Assembly: GCA_037444185.1 (NCBI GenBank)
Contig: JBBIMW010000016.1
Coordinates: 1 to 43,211, forward strand
Length of the DNA stretch: 43,211 nucleotides
Direction of reading: 5' to 3'
Origin: JAILZP01 sp037444185
GTDB taxonomy: Bacteria; Bacillota; Desulfotomaculia; Desulfotomaculales; Desulfocucumaceae
The first letter of the stretch is position 1, and every line of letters starts with the position of its first letter. This document shows positions 16,402-23,603 of the stretch, in pieces. The translations under genes and the position numbers were made by a program. The notes beneath the pieces are model-generated. The model made no database searches. It saw nothing but the letters and a program-made list of their open reading frames with translations, and was not told the origin of the DNA.

Positions 16402-17407
16402 CGGACACAGTCCTTTCCGGGCGGTATTCAGCCGCCGCAGGGTGGGCGGCCCAGCAACAAACCGTCCTTCCCTTCCCTGCCTCCATCTCCGGCGGCTCAA
16501 TTCTCGCGCAAATATTCACAGCTTCGGAGCAGCGGGGCCGGAACAGGCACCCCGGCGGCTGGTTCAGCAGGGACGGCGGCCGCCCCGGGATTTCCGTCAG
16601 CCTTTTCCCCGGGGAGGCCGCCAGCTCCGGCAGGGATGCCAGAAGCCCCCTGGTGTAGGGATGCAGCGGATTTTTGACTATTTCCCCGGCGGGGCCGGAC
16701 TCAACGATTTTTCCGGCATACATCACCGCCATCCGCCGGGCAAGGTCCGCCACCAGGTCCAGATCGTGGGTAATCAATAAAATGGCCATGGCGGTTTTTT
16801 CCTGCAGGTCCTTCAGCAGCTTCATAATCCTGGCCCGGACGGTCACATCCACGGCGGCGGTGGGCTCGTCGGCCACCAGCAGCTTTGGGCCGCACGCCAG
16901 GGCCATGGCCAGCATCACCCTTTGCCGCAGGCCCCCGCTGATCTGATGGGGGTACTGCTCAAACCTCAGGCCGGGACTGGTTATTCCCAAAGATCCAAAC
17001 AGCTCCAGCACTCTCTCCCGGATTCTTTTAATATCTCCCCGGCCGTGCCATTTCAACACCTCGGCCACCTGGGCACCCACCTTCATGGTGGGATTGAGGG
17101 AGCTCATGGGGTCCTGGAAAACGAACCCGATGTCTCTGCCCAATATTTTCTGCAGTTCCTTGTCACTTTTGGCCGCAATATTTTCTCCTTCAAAGCGGAT
17201 CCTTCCACCGGTTATCCCGCCGGAAGGCGAAGGAAGGAGTTTCACCATGGCCCGGGCGGTGACGCTTTTGCCGCAGCCGTTCTCCCCCATCAGGGCCAGG
17301 GCCTCGCCGGAGTGCACGGCAAGGTTTACCCCGCGCAACGCCTTCACCACCCCGCCTGGCGTTGCAAATTCTACATGCAGGTCTTCTATCAGCACCAAAG
17401 GCTCCAT
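16394..17407 (-). CDS. oppD: Oligopeptide/dipeptide ABC transporter ATP-binding protein (OppD type)
   Basis: The first ATPase of the oligopeptide importer, 337 residues. Walker A GENGCGKSV (here KSV in place of KST/S), Q-loop FQDPMSSLNPTM, signature ISGGLRQRVMLAMAL and Walker B LLVADEPTAAVDV are all visible. The tail has the OppD cluster CLFRPRCSEAVNIC. ATG at 17407 follows GGGGTGAGGA. It follows oppC after a 57-base gap that contains a truncated copy of the stop-codon-associated repeat, an unusual place for such an element. Confidence 0.9.
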   Translation of the reverse strand: MEPLVLIEDLHVEFATPGGVVKALRGVNLAVHSGEALALMGENGCGKSVTARAMVKLLPSPSGGITGGRIRFEGENIAAKSDKELQKILGRDIGFVFQDPMSSLNPTMKVGAQVAEVLKWHGRGDIKRIRERVLELFGSLGITSPGLRFEQYPHQISGGLRQRVMLAMALACGPKLLVADEPTAAVDVTVRARIMKLLKDLQEKTAMAILLITHDLDLVADLARRMAVMYAGKIVESGPAGEIVKNPLHPYTRGLLASLPELAASPGKRLTEIPGRPPSLLNQPPGCLFRPRCSEAVNICARIEPPEMEAGKGRTVCCWAAHPAAAEYRPERTVSGG

Positions 17408-17427
17408 TCCTCACCCCTTCCAGGAAC

Positions 17428-17467
17428 AGCCGCCGCCGCACAGATGGGCTTTTTCAGCAGCCTCCTA
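17428..17467 (-). repeat. Stop-codon-associated palindromic repeat, copy 2 (truncated, inside the opp operon)
   Basis: On the minus strand this reads TAGGAGGCTGCTGAAAAAGC, then CCATCTG and a GCGGCGGCGGCT arm, matching the left half of the copies at 13098 and 39078. Its TAG is the stop of oppC. The distal T-rich arm and the CGCTCCAACGCA end are missing, so it should no longer terminate transcription before oppD and oppF. Confidence 0.55.
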
Positions 17468-18379
17468 ATGGCGGAGGCGGGGATCCAGCACATCCCGCAG
17501 TCCTTCACCCAGCATATTAAAGGCCAGCACGGTAAGGCTGATGAAAAAGGCTGGGAAAAAAAGCTGCCACGGATAGCTTCTCAGGCCCTCCATGCCTTCA
17601 CTGGCCAGCACGCCCCAACTGGCCATGGGGGCGCTGACCCCGAGGCCCAGAAAGCTCAGCCAGGCCTCAGTAAAAATGGCCTCGGGAACAATCAGGGTCA
17701 TGGTTACAATGACCGGACCCATACTGTTTGGCATCAAGTGCCTGAACAGTATGCGCCAAGTACCCGCCCCCAGCAACCTGGCGCTCAGAATAAATTCCTG
17801 CTCCTTCAGGGCCAGCACTTGGCCCCTGACGATCCTGGCCATGTTCAGCCAGAACACCGCCCCCAAGGCCGTCAGTACGGCCGTAATGCCGGGCTCCAAA
17901 AGCACCATCAGCAAAATGACATACAAAAGGAAGGGTATACTGTTTAATACCTCCACCGCCCGCATCATCGCCTCGTCCACCCACCCTCCGGCGTAGCCGC
18001 TGATACCACCGTACAATACACCGATCACCAGGCTTAAGACACCGGTCAAAAAACCTATACCCAGCGAAATACGGGCTCCGTAGCATATCCTGGTGAATAT
18101 ATCCCTGCCCAAAGCATCCGAACCAAACCAGTAAAGAGCTCCCGGGGGGTGGTTGATTAGCTCCAGATCCTGCCGGTAATAGGTATATCCGCTCAAATAA
18201 GGCCCCACCAAAGAAAGAACCACCATGAAGGCAATCACCGCCGTCCCGAGGACGGCCTGGCGGTTGGATCTGAACCGCCGCCAAACACCCCCCCAGTAAC
18301 TTTCCGGCGCCGGGGGCGCTTCCTCCACGGGAAGGCCCCGGCCCCGCAGCGGCTGAAAATCCTCTTTGGAAAGTTCCAT
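17465..18379 (-). CDS. oppC: Oligopeptide ABC transporter permease (OppC type)
   Basis: A 304-residue inner-membrane permease with six hydrophobic segments. After a polar N-terminal tail of about 35 residues comes the OppC_N-type first helix (GTAVIAFMVVLSLVGPYL). The FGSDALGRDIFTRICYGAR motif is diagnostic of the OppC/DppC side. The EAA loop lies at about 200-225. ATG at 18379 lies three bases after the oppB stop, with GGGGGTGG upstream. The stop TAG is part of a dispersed repeat. Confidence 0.9.
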   Translation of the reverse strand: MELSKEDFQPLRGRGLPVEEAPPAPESYWGGVWRRFRSNRQAVLGTAVIAFMVVLSLVGPYLSGYTYYRQDLELINHPPGALYWFGSDALGRDIFTRICYGARISLGIGFLTGVLSLVIGVLYGGISGYAGGWVDEAMMRAVEVLNSIPFLLYVILLMVLLEPGITAVLTALGAVFWLNMARIVRGQVLALKEQEFILSARLLGAGTWRILFRHLMPNSMGPVIVTMTLIVPEAIFTEAWLSFLGLGVSAPMASWGVLASEGMEGLRSYPWQLFFPAFFISLTVLAFNMLGEGLRDVLDPRLRH

Positions 18380-18382
18380 GCT

Positions 18383-19312
18383 TTATCCACCCCCGTCACC
18401 GGCCGGCCTTATCCTGGGATCCAGCAAAAAGTAAAACAAATCCACAATGAAGTTCATCACCAAAAGAAAAGCCGAGTAGAAAACCGTAAGGCCCAGTATC
18501 AATGTGTAATCCCTGTTCATCACGCTGACCACGAAATACCGCCCAAGCCCGGGAACGGCAAAAATAGACTCCACCGCAAAACTGCCGGTGAATACGGCGG
18601 CCGCCAAGGGGCCCAGGATGGTTATCACGGGCAGGAGAGCGTTTTTGAAGGCGTGGTGCACCAGAATATATCCGTAGGACAATCCCTTGGCCCGGGCGGT
18701 ACTGATATATTCCTGCCGCAGCACTTCCAGCAGGCCGGACCGCATCAGGCGGGCTATATAGGCCATGGGAAGGGCCGACAGGGCCAGGGCCGGCATCACC
18801 ACATGCCGCCAGCCGCCCCACATGGCCGGGGGCAGCCACATCAATTCGTAGGCGAACACGTACATCAACAGGCCGCCCAAAATAAATCCCGGCACAGAAA
18901 AACCCAAAGCGGCCAGGAGCATAGCCGAATAATCCAGCCAGCTTTTGTGCTTCCAGGCCGCCAATGTCCCCAATAAAATTCCGGCACCCAGAGAAAAGGA
19001 CAACGCCACGGCCCCAAGGGCGGCGGAAACAGGAAAACCTTCACTGATGATCTCATTTACCGTGCGGTCGTATTTAAAGGATGGGCCCAGGTCCCCCCTG
19101 GCGATGTTCGAAAAGTAATCGACGTATTGCTTCCAGTAGGGGTCGTTCAGTTGATAACGGGCGTTGAGGTTTTCCAGCACCGCCGGGGGAGCCTTTCTTT
19201 CAGAGGAAAAGGGGCCCCCGGGAACTGAATGCATTATCACAAAGGTCAGGGTGATAATCAGCCAGAGGGCCAGGATCATAGTGACTATTCGTCTTAATAC
19301 GAACCTTGCCAT
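18383..19312 (-). CDS. oppB: Oligopeptide ABC transporter permease (OppB type)
   Basis: The partner permease, with six membrane segments and the OppB N-terminus MARFVLRRIVTMILALWLI. The motif HSVPGGPF near residue 30 and the AYIARLMRSGLLEVLRQEYI EAA loop (about 190-215) are typical. ATG at 19312 is taken because GGAGG lies seven bases upstream; the frame remains open to 19378, but those codons lie in an intercistronic hairpin. About 309 residues. Confidence 0.9.
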   Translation of the reverse strand: MARFVLRRIVTMILALWLIITLTFVIMHSVPGGPFSSERKAPPAVLENLNARYQLNDPYWKQYVDYFSNIARGDLGPSFKYDRTVNEIISEGFPVSAALGAVALSFSLGAGILLGTLAAWKHKSWLDYSAMLLAALGFSVPGFILGGLLMYVFAYELMWLPPAMWGGWRHVVMPALALSALPMAYIARLMRSGLLEVLRQEYISTARAKGLSYGYILVHHAFKNALLPVITILGPLAAAVFTGSFAVESIFAVPGLGRYFVVSVMNRDYTLILGLTVFYSAFLLVMNFIVDLFYFLLDPRIRPAGDGGG

Positions 19313-19336
19313 TTTTGCGCCTCCATGTCGAAGAAA

Positions 19337-19370
19337 AGGCATACGGGCTTGGGGACAGGCCCGTATGCCT
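19337..19370 (-). terminator. Perfect 12-bp hairpin between oppA and oppB
   Basis: AGGCATACGGGC (19337-19348) and GCCCGTATGCCT (19359-19370) form a perfect stem with a ten-base loop. On the minus strand it comes 13 bases after the oppA stop and is followed by TTTTCTTC. Such stems after a binding-protein gene commonly act as partial terminators or mRNA ends so that the binding protein is made in excess. Confidence 0.6.
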
Positions 19371-19383
19371 GCATTCACCTGAT

Positions 19384-20994
19384 CTATTCGACGTATGCAT
19401 TCTTAAAATCAGCGTAAATGCCGAAGGGAGGGACAATCACTCCCTTTATATTATCCCTGATAAGATTCGGATTGGTATAGAAATATATGGGCATCACAGG
19501 CATTTCGTCCATCAGGATTTTCTCCGCCCGGCGCATGGCCTCCATGCGCACCTTCTGATCCCCGGAGGAATTGGCCCTGGCCACCAGGTCGTCATACTCC
19601 CGGCTGGACCAGCCGGTGTCGTTATTGCCTCCCCCGGTCACGAACATATCGATGAAGGACATGGGGTCCAGATAGTCCGGGCCCCAGCCGGACCGGAAAA
19701 TGTCATAATTAAGGTTGTCCTGGGAATCCAGATAGACTTTCCACTCCTGTACTTTGATCCCCACCTCCACCCCCAGGTTCTGCTTCCACATATGCTGTAT
19801 CGCCTGGGCCACTTTCTGGTGCCCGGCGTGAGCGTTGGTAAGTATACTCACCTTGGGAAACCCCCTTCCGCCAGGGTACCCCGCCTCCGCCAGAAGCCTT
19901 CTCGCCCCGGCCGGATCTTCACTGAAGAACTGGTTCCCTCCATTTAGGCGGAAGTCCCCCCCGGCGGCGTCCGGCAGCCCGTAGGGCACAAAGGCGTAAG
20001 CGGGAGCCTGGCCGGCCAGGGTTACCTTGTCCACTATTTCCCGGCGGCTGATGGACATGGCGAAGGCTTTGCGCACCCTTGGATCGTTGAAGGGCTTTCT
20101 GGTTACGTTAAACCGGTAGAAATAAACCGATGCGTCCGGGAAAATTTTCAGATGGCCCTTTTCTTTCAGCCGGGCCAACTCCTGGGTGGGCACCTCGTCC
20201 TGGAAGTCAAGCTGTCCGGCCTGGTACATGTTATAGCCGGTGTCGATATTGTCGATCAGATATATTTCCAGCTTGTCCAGTTTGACGTTCCCGGCGTCCC
20301 AGTATTTGTCGTTTTTGACCAGATCTATTTTCTGGTTGTGCTGCCACTTTACCGGCCTGAAAGGTCCGTTTACAATGTATTTTTCCATATTCCTCGCCCA
20401 GTCCCCGGCCTCCCTGTCCACCTTCGGGTTCACCGGGAACAGGGCCGGAAAGGCCGTTAACCCCAGAAACTGCGGCGCCGGCGACTTAAGGGTGGCCTCC
20501 AGGGTCAGACCGTCCAGGGCCCTGACGGCCACATCCTCCGCCTTGCCCTTGCCGCTGTTGTACTCTTCGGCCCCCTTTACATAAAACAGCTGATATGCGT
20601 ACTCCGCCGCCGTATCCGGCTTGAGCAGCCTCAGCCAGGAATACACAAAATCCTCCGCCGTCACCGGATCGCCGTTGCTCCACAGGGCCTCCCTCAGCTT
20701 GAAGGTGTACACCAGACCGTCCGAAGACACCTTCCACTCCCTGGCAATGCCGGGCTGAATCTGGTTGCCGGCGCCGTACCGCACCAGCCCTTCAAACATG
20801 CTGGCCAGTATGGTGCCCTCGGGCATACCGGTGGCCAGGGCGGGGTCTAGTGTTTGCGGCTCCGTGCAAACATTGTAGCGTATTATCTGGGAGGCTTTTG
20901 GCTTCCCCGCGTTATCCCCGGCCTTGCCGCCGCCGCAGCCGGCCAGTGCGATGACAAGAAAAACCGCCAAAGCGGAAGAAATGATTTTTTTCAA
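19384..20994 (-). CDS. oppA: Oligopeptide-binding lipoprotein (OppA type)
   Basis: The extracytoplasmic solute-binding protein (SBP family 5) of the oligopeptide importer, 536 residues. The lipoprotein signal ends LAGC (near residue 19). The family signature is visible as EPQTLDPALATGMPEGTILASMFEGL. TTG at 20994 is chosen: GGGGAGGT lies six bases upstream and the signal peptide starts immediately (KKIISSALAVF). It is the first gene of oppABCDF, separated from oppB by a perfect hairpin. The peptide preference is not readable. Confidence 0.9.
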   Translation of the reverse strand: MKKIISSALAVFLVIALAGCGGGKAGDNAGKPKASQIIRYNVCTEPQTLDPALATGMPEGTILASMFEGLVRYGAGNQIQPGIAREWKVSSDGLVYTFKLREALWSNGDPVTAEDFVYSWLRLLKPDTAAEYAYQLFYVKGAEEYNSGKGKAEDVAVRALDGLTLEATLKSPAPQFLGLTAFPALFPVNPKVDREAGDWARNMEKYIVNGPFRPVKWQHNQKIDLVKNDKYWDAGNVKLDKLEIYLIDNIDTGYNMYQAGQLDFQDEVPTQELARLKEKGHLKIFPDASVYFYRFNVTRKPFNDPRVRKAFAMSISRREIVDKVTLAGQAPAYAFVPYGLPDAAGGDFRLNGGNQFFSEDPAGARRLLAEAGYPGGRGFPKVSILTNAHAGHQKVAQAIQHMWKQNLGVEVGIKVQEWKVYLDSQDNLNYDIFRSGWGPDYLDPMSFIDMFVTGGGNNDTGWSSREYDDLVARANSSGDQKVRMEAMRRAEKILMDEMPVMPIYFYTNPNLIRDNIKGVIVPPFGIYADFKNAYVE

Positions 20995-21075
20995 AAAATG
21001 ACCTCCCCGTAAATTTCCATGCGCCGCCGCCGATTTAAACACGTCTCCCCCGGCAGCCATTATTTTCTTCTATAC

Positions 21076-21081
21076 ATTATA
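21076..21081 (-). promoter_or_regulatory. Candidate -10 box of the opp operon
   Basis: On the minus strand TATAAT lies 82 bases before the oppA start in a very AT-rich stretch. No good -35 box is visible at the right distance (TATCCA at best), so the call is weak. Confidence 0.3.
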
Positions 21082-21134
21082 AAATATAATATCTTAATTG
21101 GATAGATTTGACGAAATAAAACAGTAGCGAACGC

Positions 21135-21162
21135 AAAAAAAAACAGGCTTTTTTGCGCCTGC
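21135..21162 (-). terminator. Rho-independent terminator of the HD-GYP/DUF5317 operon
   Basis: Read on the minus strand, GCAGGC and GCCTGT form a short GC stem around an eight-base loop, followed by nine T. It lies about 55 bases after the stop of the 28-residue peptide gene, which supports that peptide being the last gene of the operon. Confidence 0.65.
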
Positions 21163-21216
21163 TTTTCAATTGATTATTGATTATTTAACTTTCTTTAATT
21201 TATACCACCGAGATTC

Positions 21217-21303
21217 CTACCATTTCCTTCCGGCACCGCCCACCAGGACAGCCATCAGTACCACAAGAAGCGAATACGGAACCAGAGTCGCCCAACGCAG
21301 CAT
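21217..21303 (-). CDS. Predicted 28-residue single-pass membrane peptide
   Basis: A short frame with ATG at 21303 and TAG at 21217. A GGGGGG ribosome site lies eight bases upstream, in the 29-base gap after the DUF5317 gene. The peptide starts MLRWATLVPYS, runs through a continuous hydrophobic helix of about 16 residues (LLVVLMAVLVGG) and ends in the basic GRKW. Positive ends around one membrane helix are typical of small membrane proteins. The operon terminator follows directly. I do not recognise a family. Confidence 0.45.
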   Translation of the reverse strand: MLRWATLVPYSLLVVLMAVLVGGAGRKW

Positions 21304-21332
21304 ATAATTACCCCCCTTTCATCACCATTATT

Positions 21333-21890
21333 TTATAAAACATTTATTCTCTTATGGCGCAGCATTATTTGCTGTATTGTCAGAAAAGCGCCTGAAGCGA
21401 TCAGAATGTCCCCGATGCTGTAAACATTGATAAATGGTATATAGAATATATCGCACAAAAACTTTAATCTTGTTTCATCCGTTATCAGTACGACATTATA
21501 AGACGCGGAACCACCTGTCAGTTGAGTTATTGTCTCTTCAGGCAATATCCTCTTAAGAGCATCCGGACTGGACGGCATGTAACCTCCGTTCGCGATAATA
21601 GCCACGCCGTTTGCCAGCGCCCCCAGTCCCAGCACCCTAAGGCCGGCGACCTTAATATTGACTATAATAAAGGCGACTAACAGCACAAAAGACAATACAT
21701 ACAAAACATTTGTCAAAACACTGTCTTTTACATGCCTGTCCCACACAGGGTTAAAAATAATCAACTGCAAACCGAGGGCGATAATCACCAGCCACGGCCC
21801 GCCAAGCTTGAATCCCAGCAAATTGCTCCATTTGCCGCCCCTGGCGAGGGCAACCGCCACCGCCAGCAACACCACAGTGGCAAGAAACAT
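21333..21890 (-). CDS. DUF5317 family membrane protein
   Basis: A 185-residue protein with four or five hydrophobic segments (about 1-15, 32-50, 62-85, 90-105 and a weaker one at 150-172) and the DUF5317 hallmarks ANGVAIIANGGYMPSSPDAL and GDILIASGAFLTIQQIML. No biochemical role is known to me. Its ATG (21890) is adjacent to the stop of the membrane HD-GYP gene, so the two are co-transcribed and probably coupled. The local base composition is more AT-rich than in the transporter operons. Confidence 0.75.
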   Translation of the reverse strand: MFLATVVLLAVAVALARGGKWSNLLGFKLGGPWLVIIALGLQLIIFNPVWDRHVKDSVLTNVLYVLSFVLLVAFIIVNIKVAGLRVLGLGALANGVAIIANGGYMPSSPDALKRILPEETITQLTGGSASYNVVLITDETRLKFLCDIFYIPFINVYSIGDILIASGAFLTIQQIMLRHKRINVL

Positions 21891-23129
21891 CTACTTTACC
21901 TCCAATTGAATTTTTTTCTGTCTCAAAGCACTCAAAAAAGCTTGCACCACTTCCGGATCAAACTGTGCACCCGAATTTTCCTCCAGTTCCCTTACTGCTT
22001 CATCCGCGCCCATGGCCTTTCTGTAGGGCCTGTCCGATGTCATGGCGTCAAAGGCGTCGGCCACGGCGATTATCCTGGCGCCGATGTGAATATCATTACA
22101 CTTCAGTCCCCGCGGGTACCCCCGGCCGTCGAACCTTTCGTGATGCTCCCTTACAATAACAGATCCGGTTGCGTACATTTGCAGTGATTTTAATATATTA
22201 TAAGCCACATCGGGGTGCAGGTTGATTATCTTCATTTCTTCAGCGGTCAGAACATCCGGTTTGAACAAAATGTTATCGCTGACAGAAATCTTTCCAAGAT
22301 CGTGGACCCTTCCGGCAAGTTCTATTAATTCTTTAACTTCATCATCTATTGACAATTCCTCTGCAATTGCCCTTGAAAAAATTGCAACTCTTTTTGAGTG
22401 CTCCGCAGTGGAATGGTCACGCCGGTCTACAAAATCAGCCAGCGATTCCAATGTTTTCCTGGTTTCTGTTTTCAATAAAGCATAGTTGTTATAACTGATA
22501 TGCACGAATACAAAAGTAGGTACTATCAATAACATGGTTAACGGATTAACATTGTACAGAATGACCATAAGCATGCTTAATGGGGCCAAAGCCGTATAGT
22601 ACAAAACCACCATCTTTAGATCCCGCTTTAACTCATGCAGCAAACTTATCCTTTCGCTAAGAGCAACAACTGTTGCCACCAGCACCATATTAAACAGAGC
22701 ATATGTTATTGAAGCAGCGACAAAGGCAAATATGTCATAAGGCAACGCAAAAGCATCAGCTGACCTTTTGAAATAATAAAACAAAACCCCTGCTATGTAT
22801 ATTGATATTACAAACTGATTAACATTAAAGAGCAGCTTTACCGGTCCTCTTTTTTCCACCAGATCAGCAATTGCCGTTATTGCGGCTGCAACAATTATGG
22901 CGAACCAAAATCCGTAAATAATTATTAATGCAATGTGTATGGCAAAGGAAAGTGCAAACTTCACATTGTCAGCCAGGTGAATGGGCTTTATTTCAAAGGG
23001 CAGCGCTATTAAAATCCATAAAAAAACGAATAGCAACAGGCTTTTCTCAATATTGATCCAGGCAAGTAAAACCAATGACAATCCCGTCAAATATATGATG
23101 GAAAGATATATCTTAGCTTTTAATGACAA
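21891..23129 (-). CDS. Membrane-bound HD-GYP domain protein (predicted c-di-GMP phosphodiesterase)
   Basis: A 412-residue protein with about six to eight membrane helices in the first 205 residues and a cytoplasmic HD-GYP domain after it. Catalytic motifs are intact: HDLGK (near residue 273), HHERFDGRGYP, and the trailing DAFDAMTSDRPYR block. HD-GYP domains hydrolyse cyclic di-GMP, so the protein is likely a membrane-signal-controlled phosphodiesterase; the ligand sensed is unknown. It is the first gene of a minus-strand operon with DUF5317 and a small membrane peptide. The ATG context is weak and the upstream region is AT-rich. Confidence 0.85.
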   Translation of the reverse strand: MSLKAKIYLSIIYLTGLSLVLLAWINIEKSLLLFVFLWILIALPFEIKPIHLADNVKFALSFAIHIALIIIYGFWFAIIVAAAITAIADLVEKRGPVKLLFNVNQFVISIYIAGVLFYYFKRSADAFALPYDIFAFVAASITYALFNMVLVATVVALSERISLLHELKRDLKMVVLYYTALAPLSMLMVILYNVNPLTMLLIVPTFVFVHISYNNYALLKTETRKTLESLADFVDRRDHSTAEHSKRVAIFSRAIAEELSIDDEVKELIELAGRVHDLGKISVSDNILFKPDVLTAEEMKIINLHPDVAYNILKSLQMYATGSVIVREHHERFDGRGYPRGLKCNDIHIGARIIAVADAFDAMTSDRPYRKAMGADEAVRELEENSGAQFDPEVVQAFLSALRQKKIQLEVK

Positions 23130-23323
23130 TCACCCAGCACACCTTTCCAATATTTTATCGAAACAAACAAATAGAAGCAACAATAAATAAACCTCATGCT
23201 TTTACAATATATTTGTTTATCAGACATATAATAAATTATTTGTTGATAAATAAGATTTCTCCACCTTTTGGTCAAACTCCTTCTGTCACCACTTCTTTTA
23301 TTCCGGAATGGCTTAAAATGCTG

Positions 23324-23352
23324 TTGACAGGAAAAACTTTTTATTGTACATT
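23324..23352 (+). promoter_or_regulatory. Sigma-A promoter of the dnaK operon
   Basis: TTGACA (23324-23329) and TACATT (23347-23352) are separated by exactly 17 bases. It is the best promoter match before dnaK and gives a leader of about 240 bases. The region 23130-23323 upstream is AT-rich and holds nothing else I can name apart from the promoter zone of the divergent HD-GYP gene. Confidence 0.6.
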
Positions 23353-23354
23353 AA

Positions 23355-23371
23355 GGTCAGATAAGGTCAGA
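23355..23371 (+). promoter_or_regulatory. CtsR-like heptad operator at the dnaK promoter
   Basis: GGTCAGA-TAA-GGTCAGA is a perfect direct repeat of two heptads with a three-base spacer. The CtsR consensus is RGTCAAA-NAN-RGTCAAA, so each half differs by one base (G for A) and the spacer fits. It starts two bases after the -10 box, a good position for repression. No CIRCE (HrcA) element was found here. No ctsR gene is in the window. Confidence 0.5.
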
Positions 23372-23453
23372 TGGGATGCAACCCTGGCCCTAAGGAGGTG
23401 TCGGCGGCCTGTAAAAACCGTGCTATTCAGTCGGGATTTTTAAGGAATTGTTA

Positions 23454-23588
23454 ATGTTTCGGCAATGGTCACTTAAGCAAGCCGGCGTATCATACAAAAA
23501 GAGGATCTGCGGATTGGCGGCGGGCATACGGGCTTACGGCGGGATTAATAATATTGCTAAAACAATGGGCGGATGCAATGCTCATTAA
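23454..23588 (+). CDS. Possible 44-residue leader peptide upstream of dnaK
   Basis: An open frame from ATG 23454 to TAA 23588 with AAGGA seven bases upstream, ending 15 bases before the dnaK start. The product is basic, starts MFRQWSLKQAGVSYKKR and resembles nothing I know. It might be a chance frame in the dnaK leader; its good ribosome site and tight spacing are the only arguments for it. Confidence 0.25.
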   Translation: MFRQWSLKQAGVSYKKRICGLAAGIRAYGGINNIAKTMGGCNAH

Positions 23589-23603
23589 TAAGGAGGCATA
23601 AAA

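Noticed and set aside
23353..23603. CIRCE element for HrcA before dnaK
   Set aside because: No TTAGCACTC-N9-GAGTGCTAA-like inverted repeat was found; only the heptad direct repeat is present.
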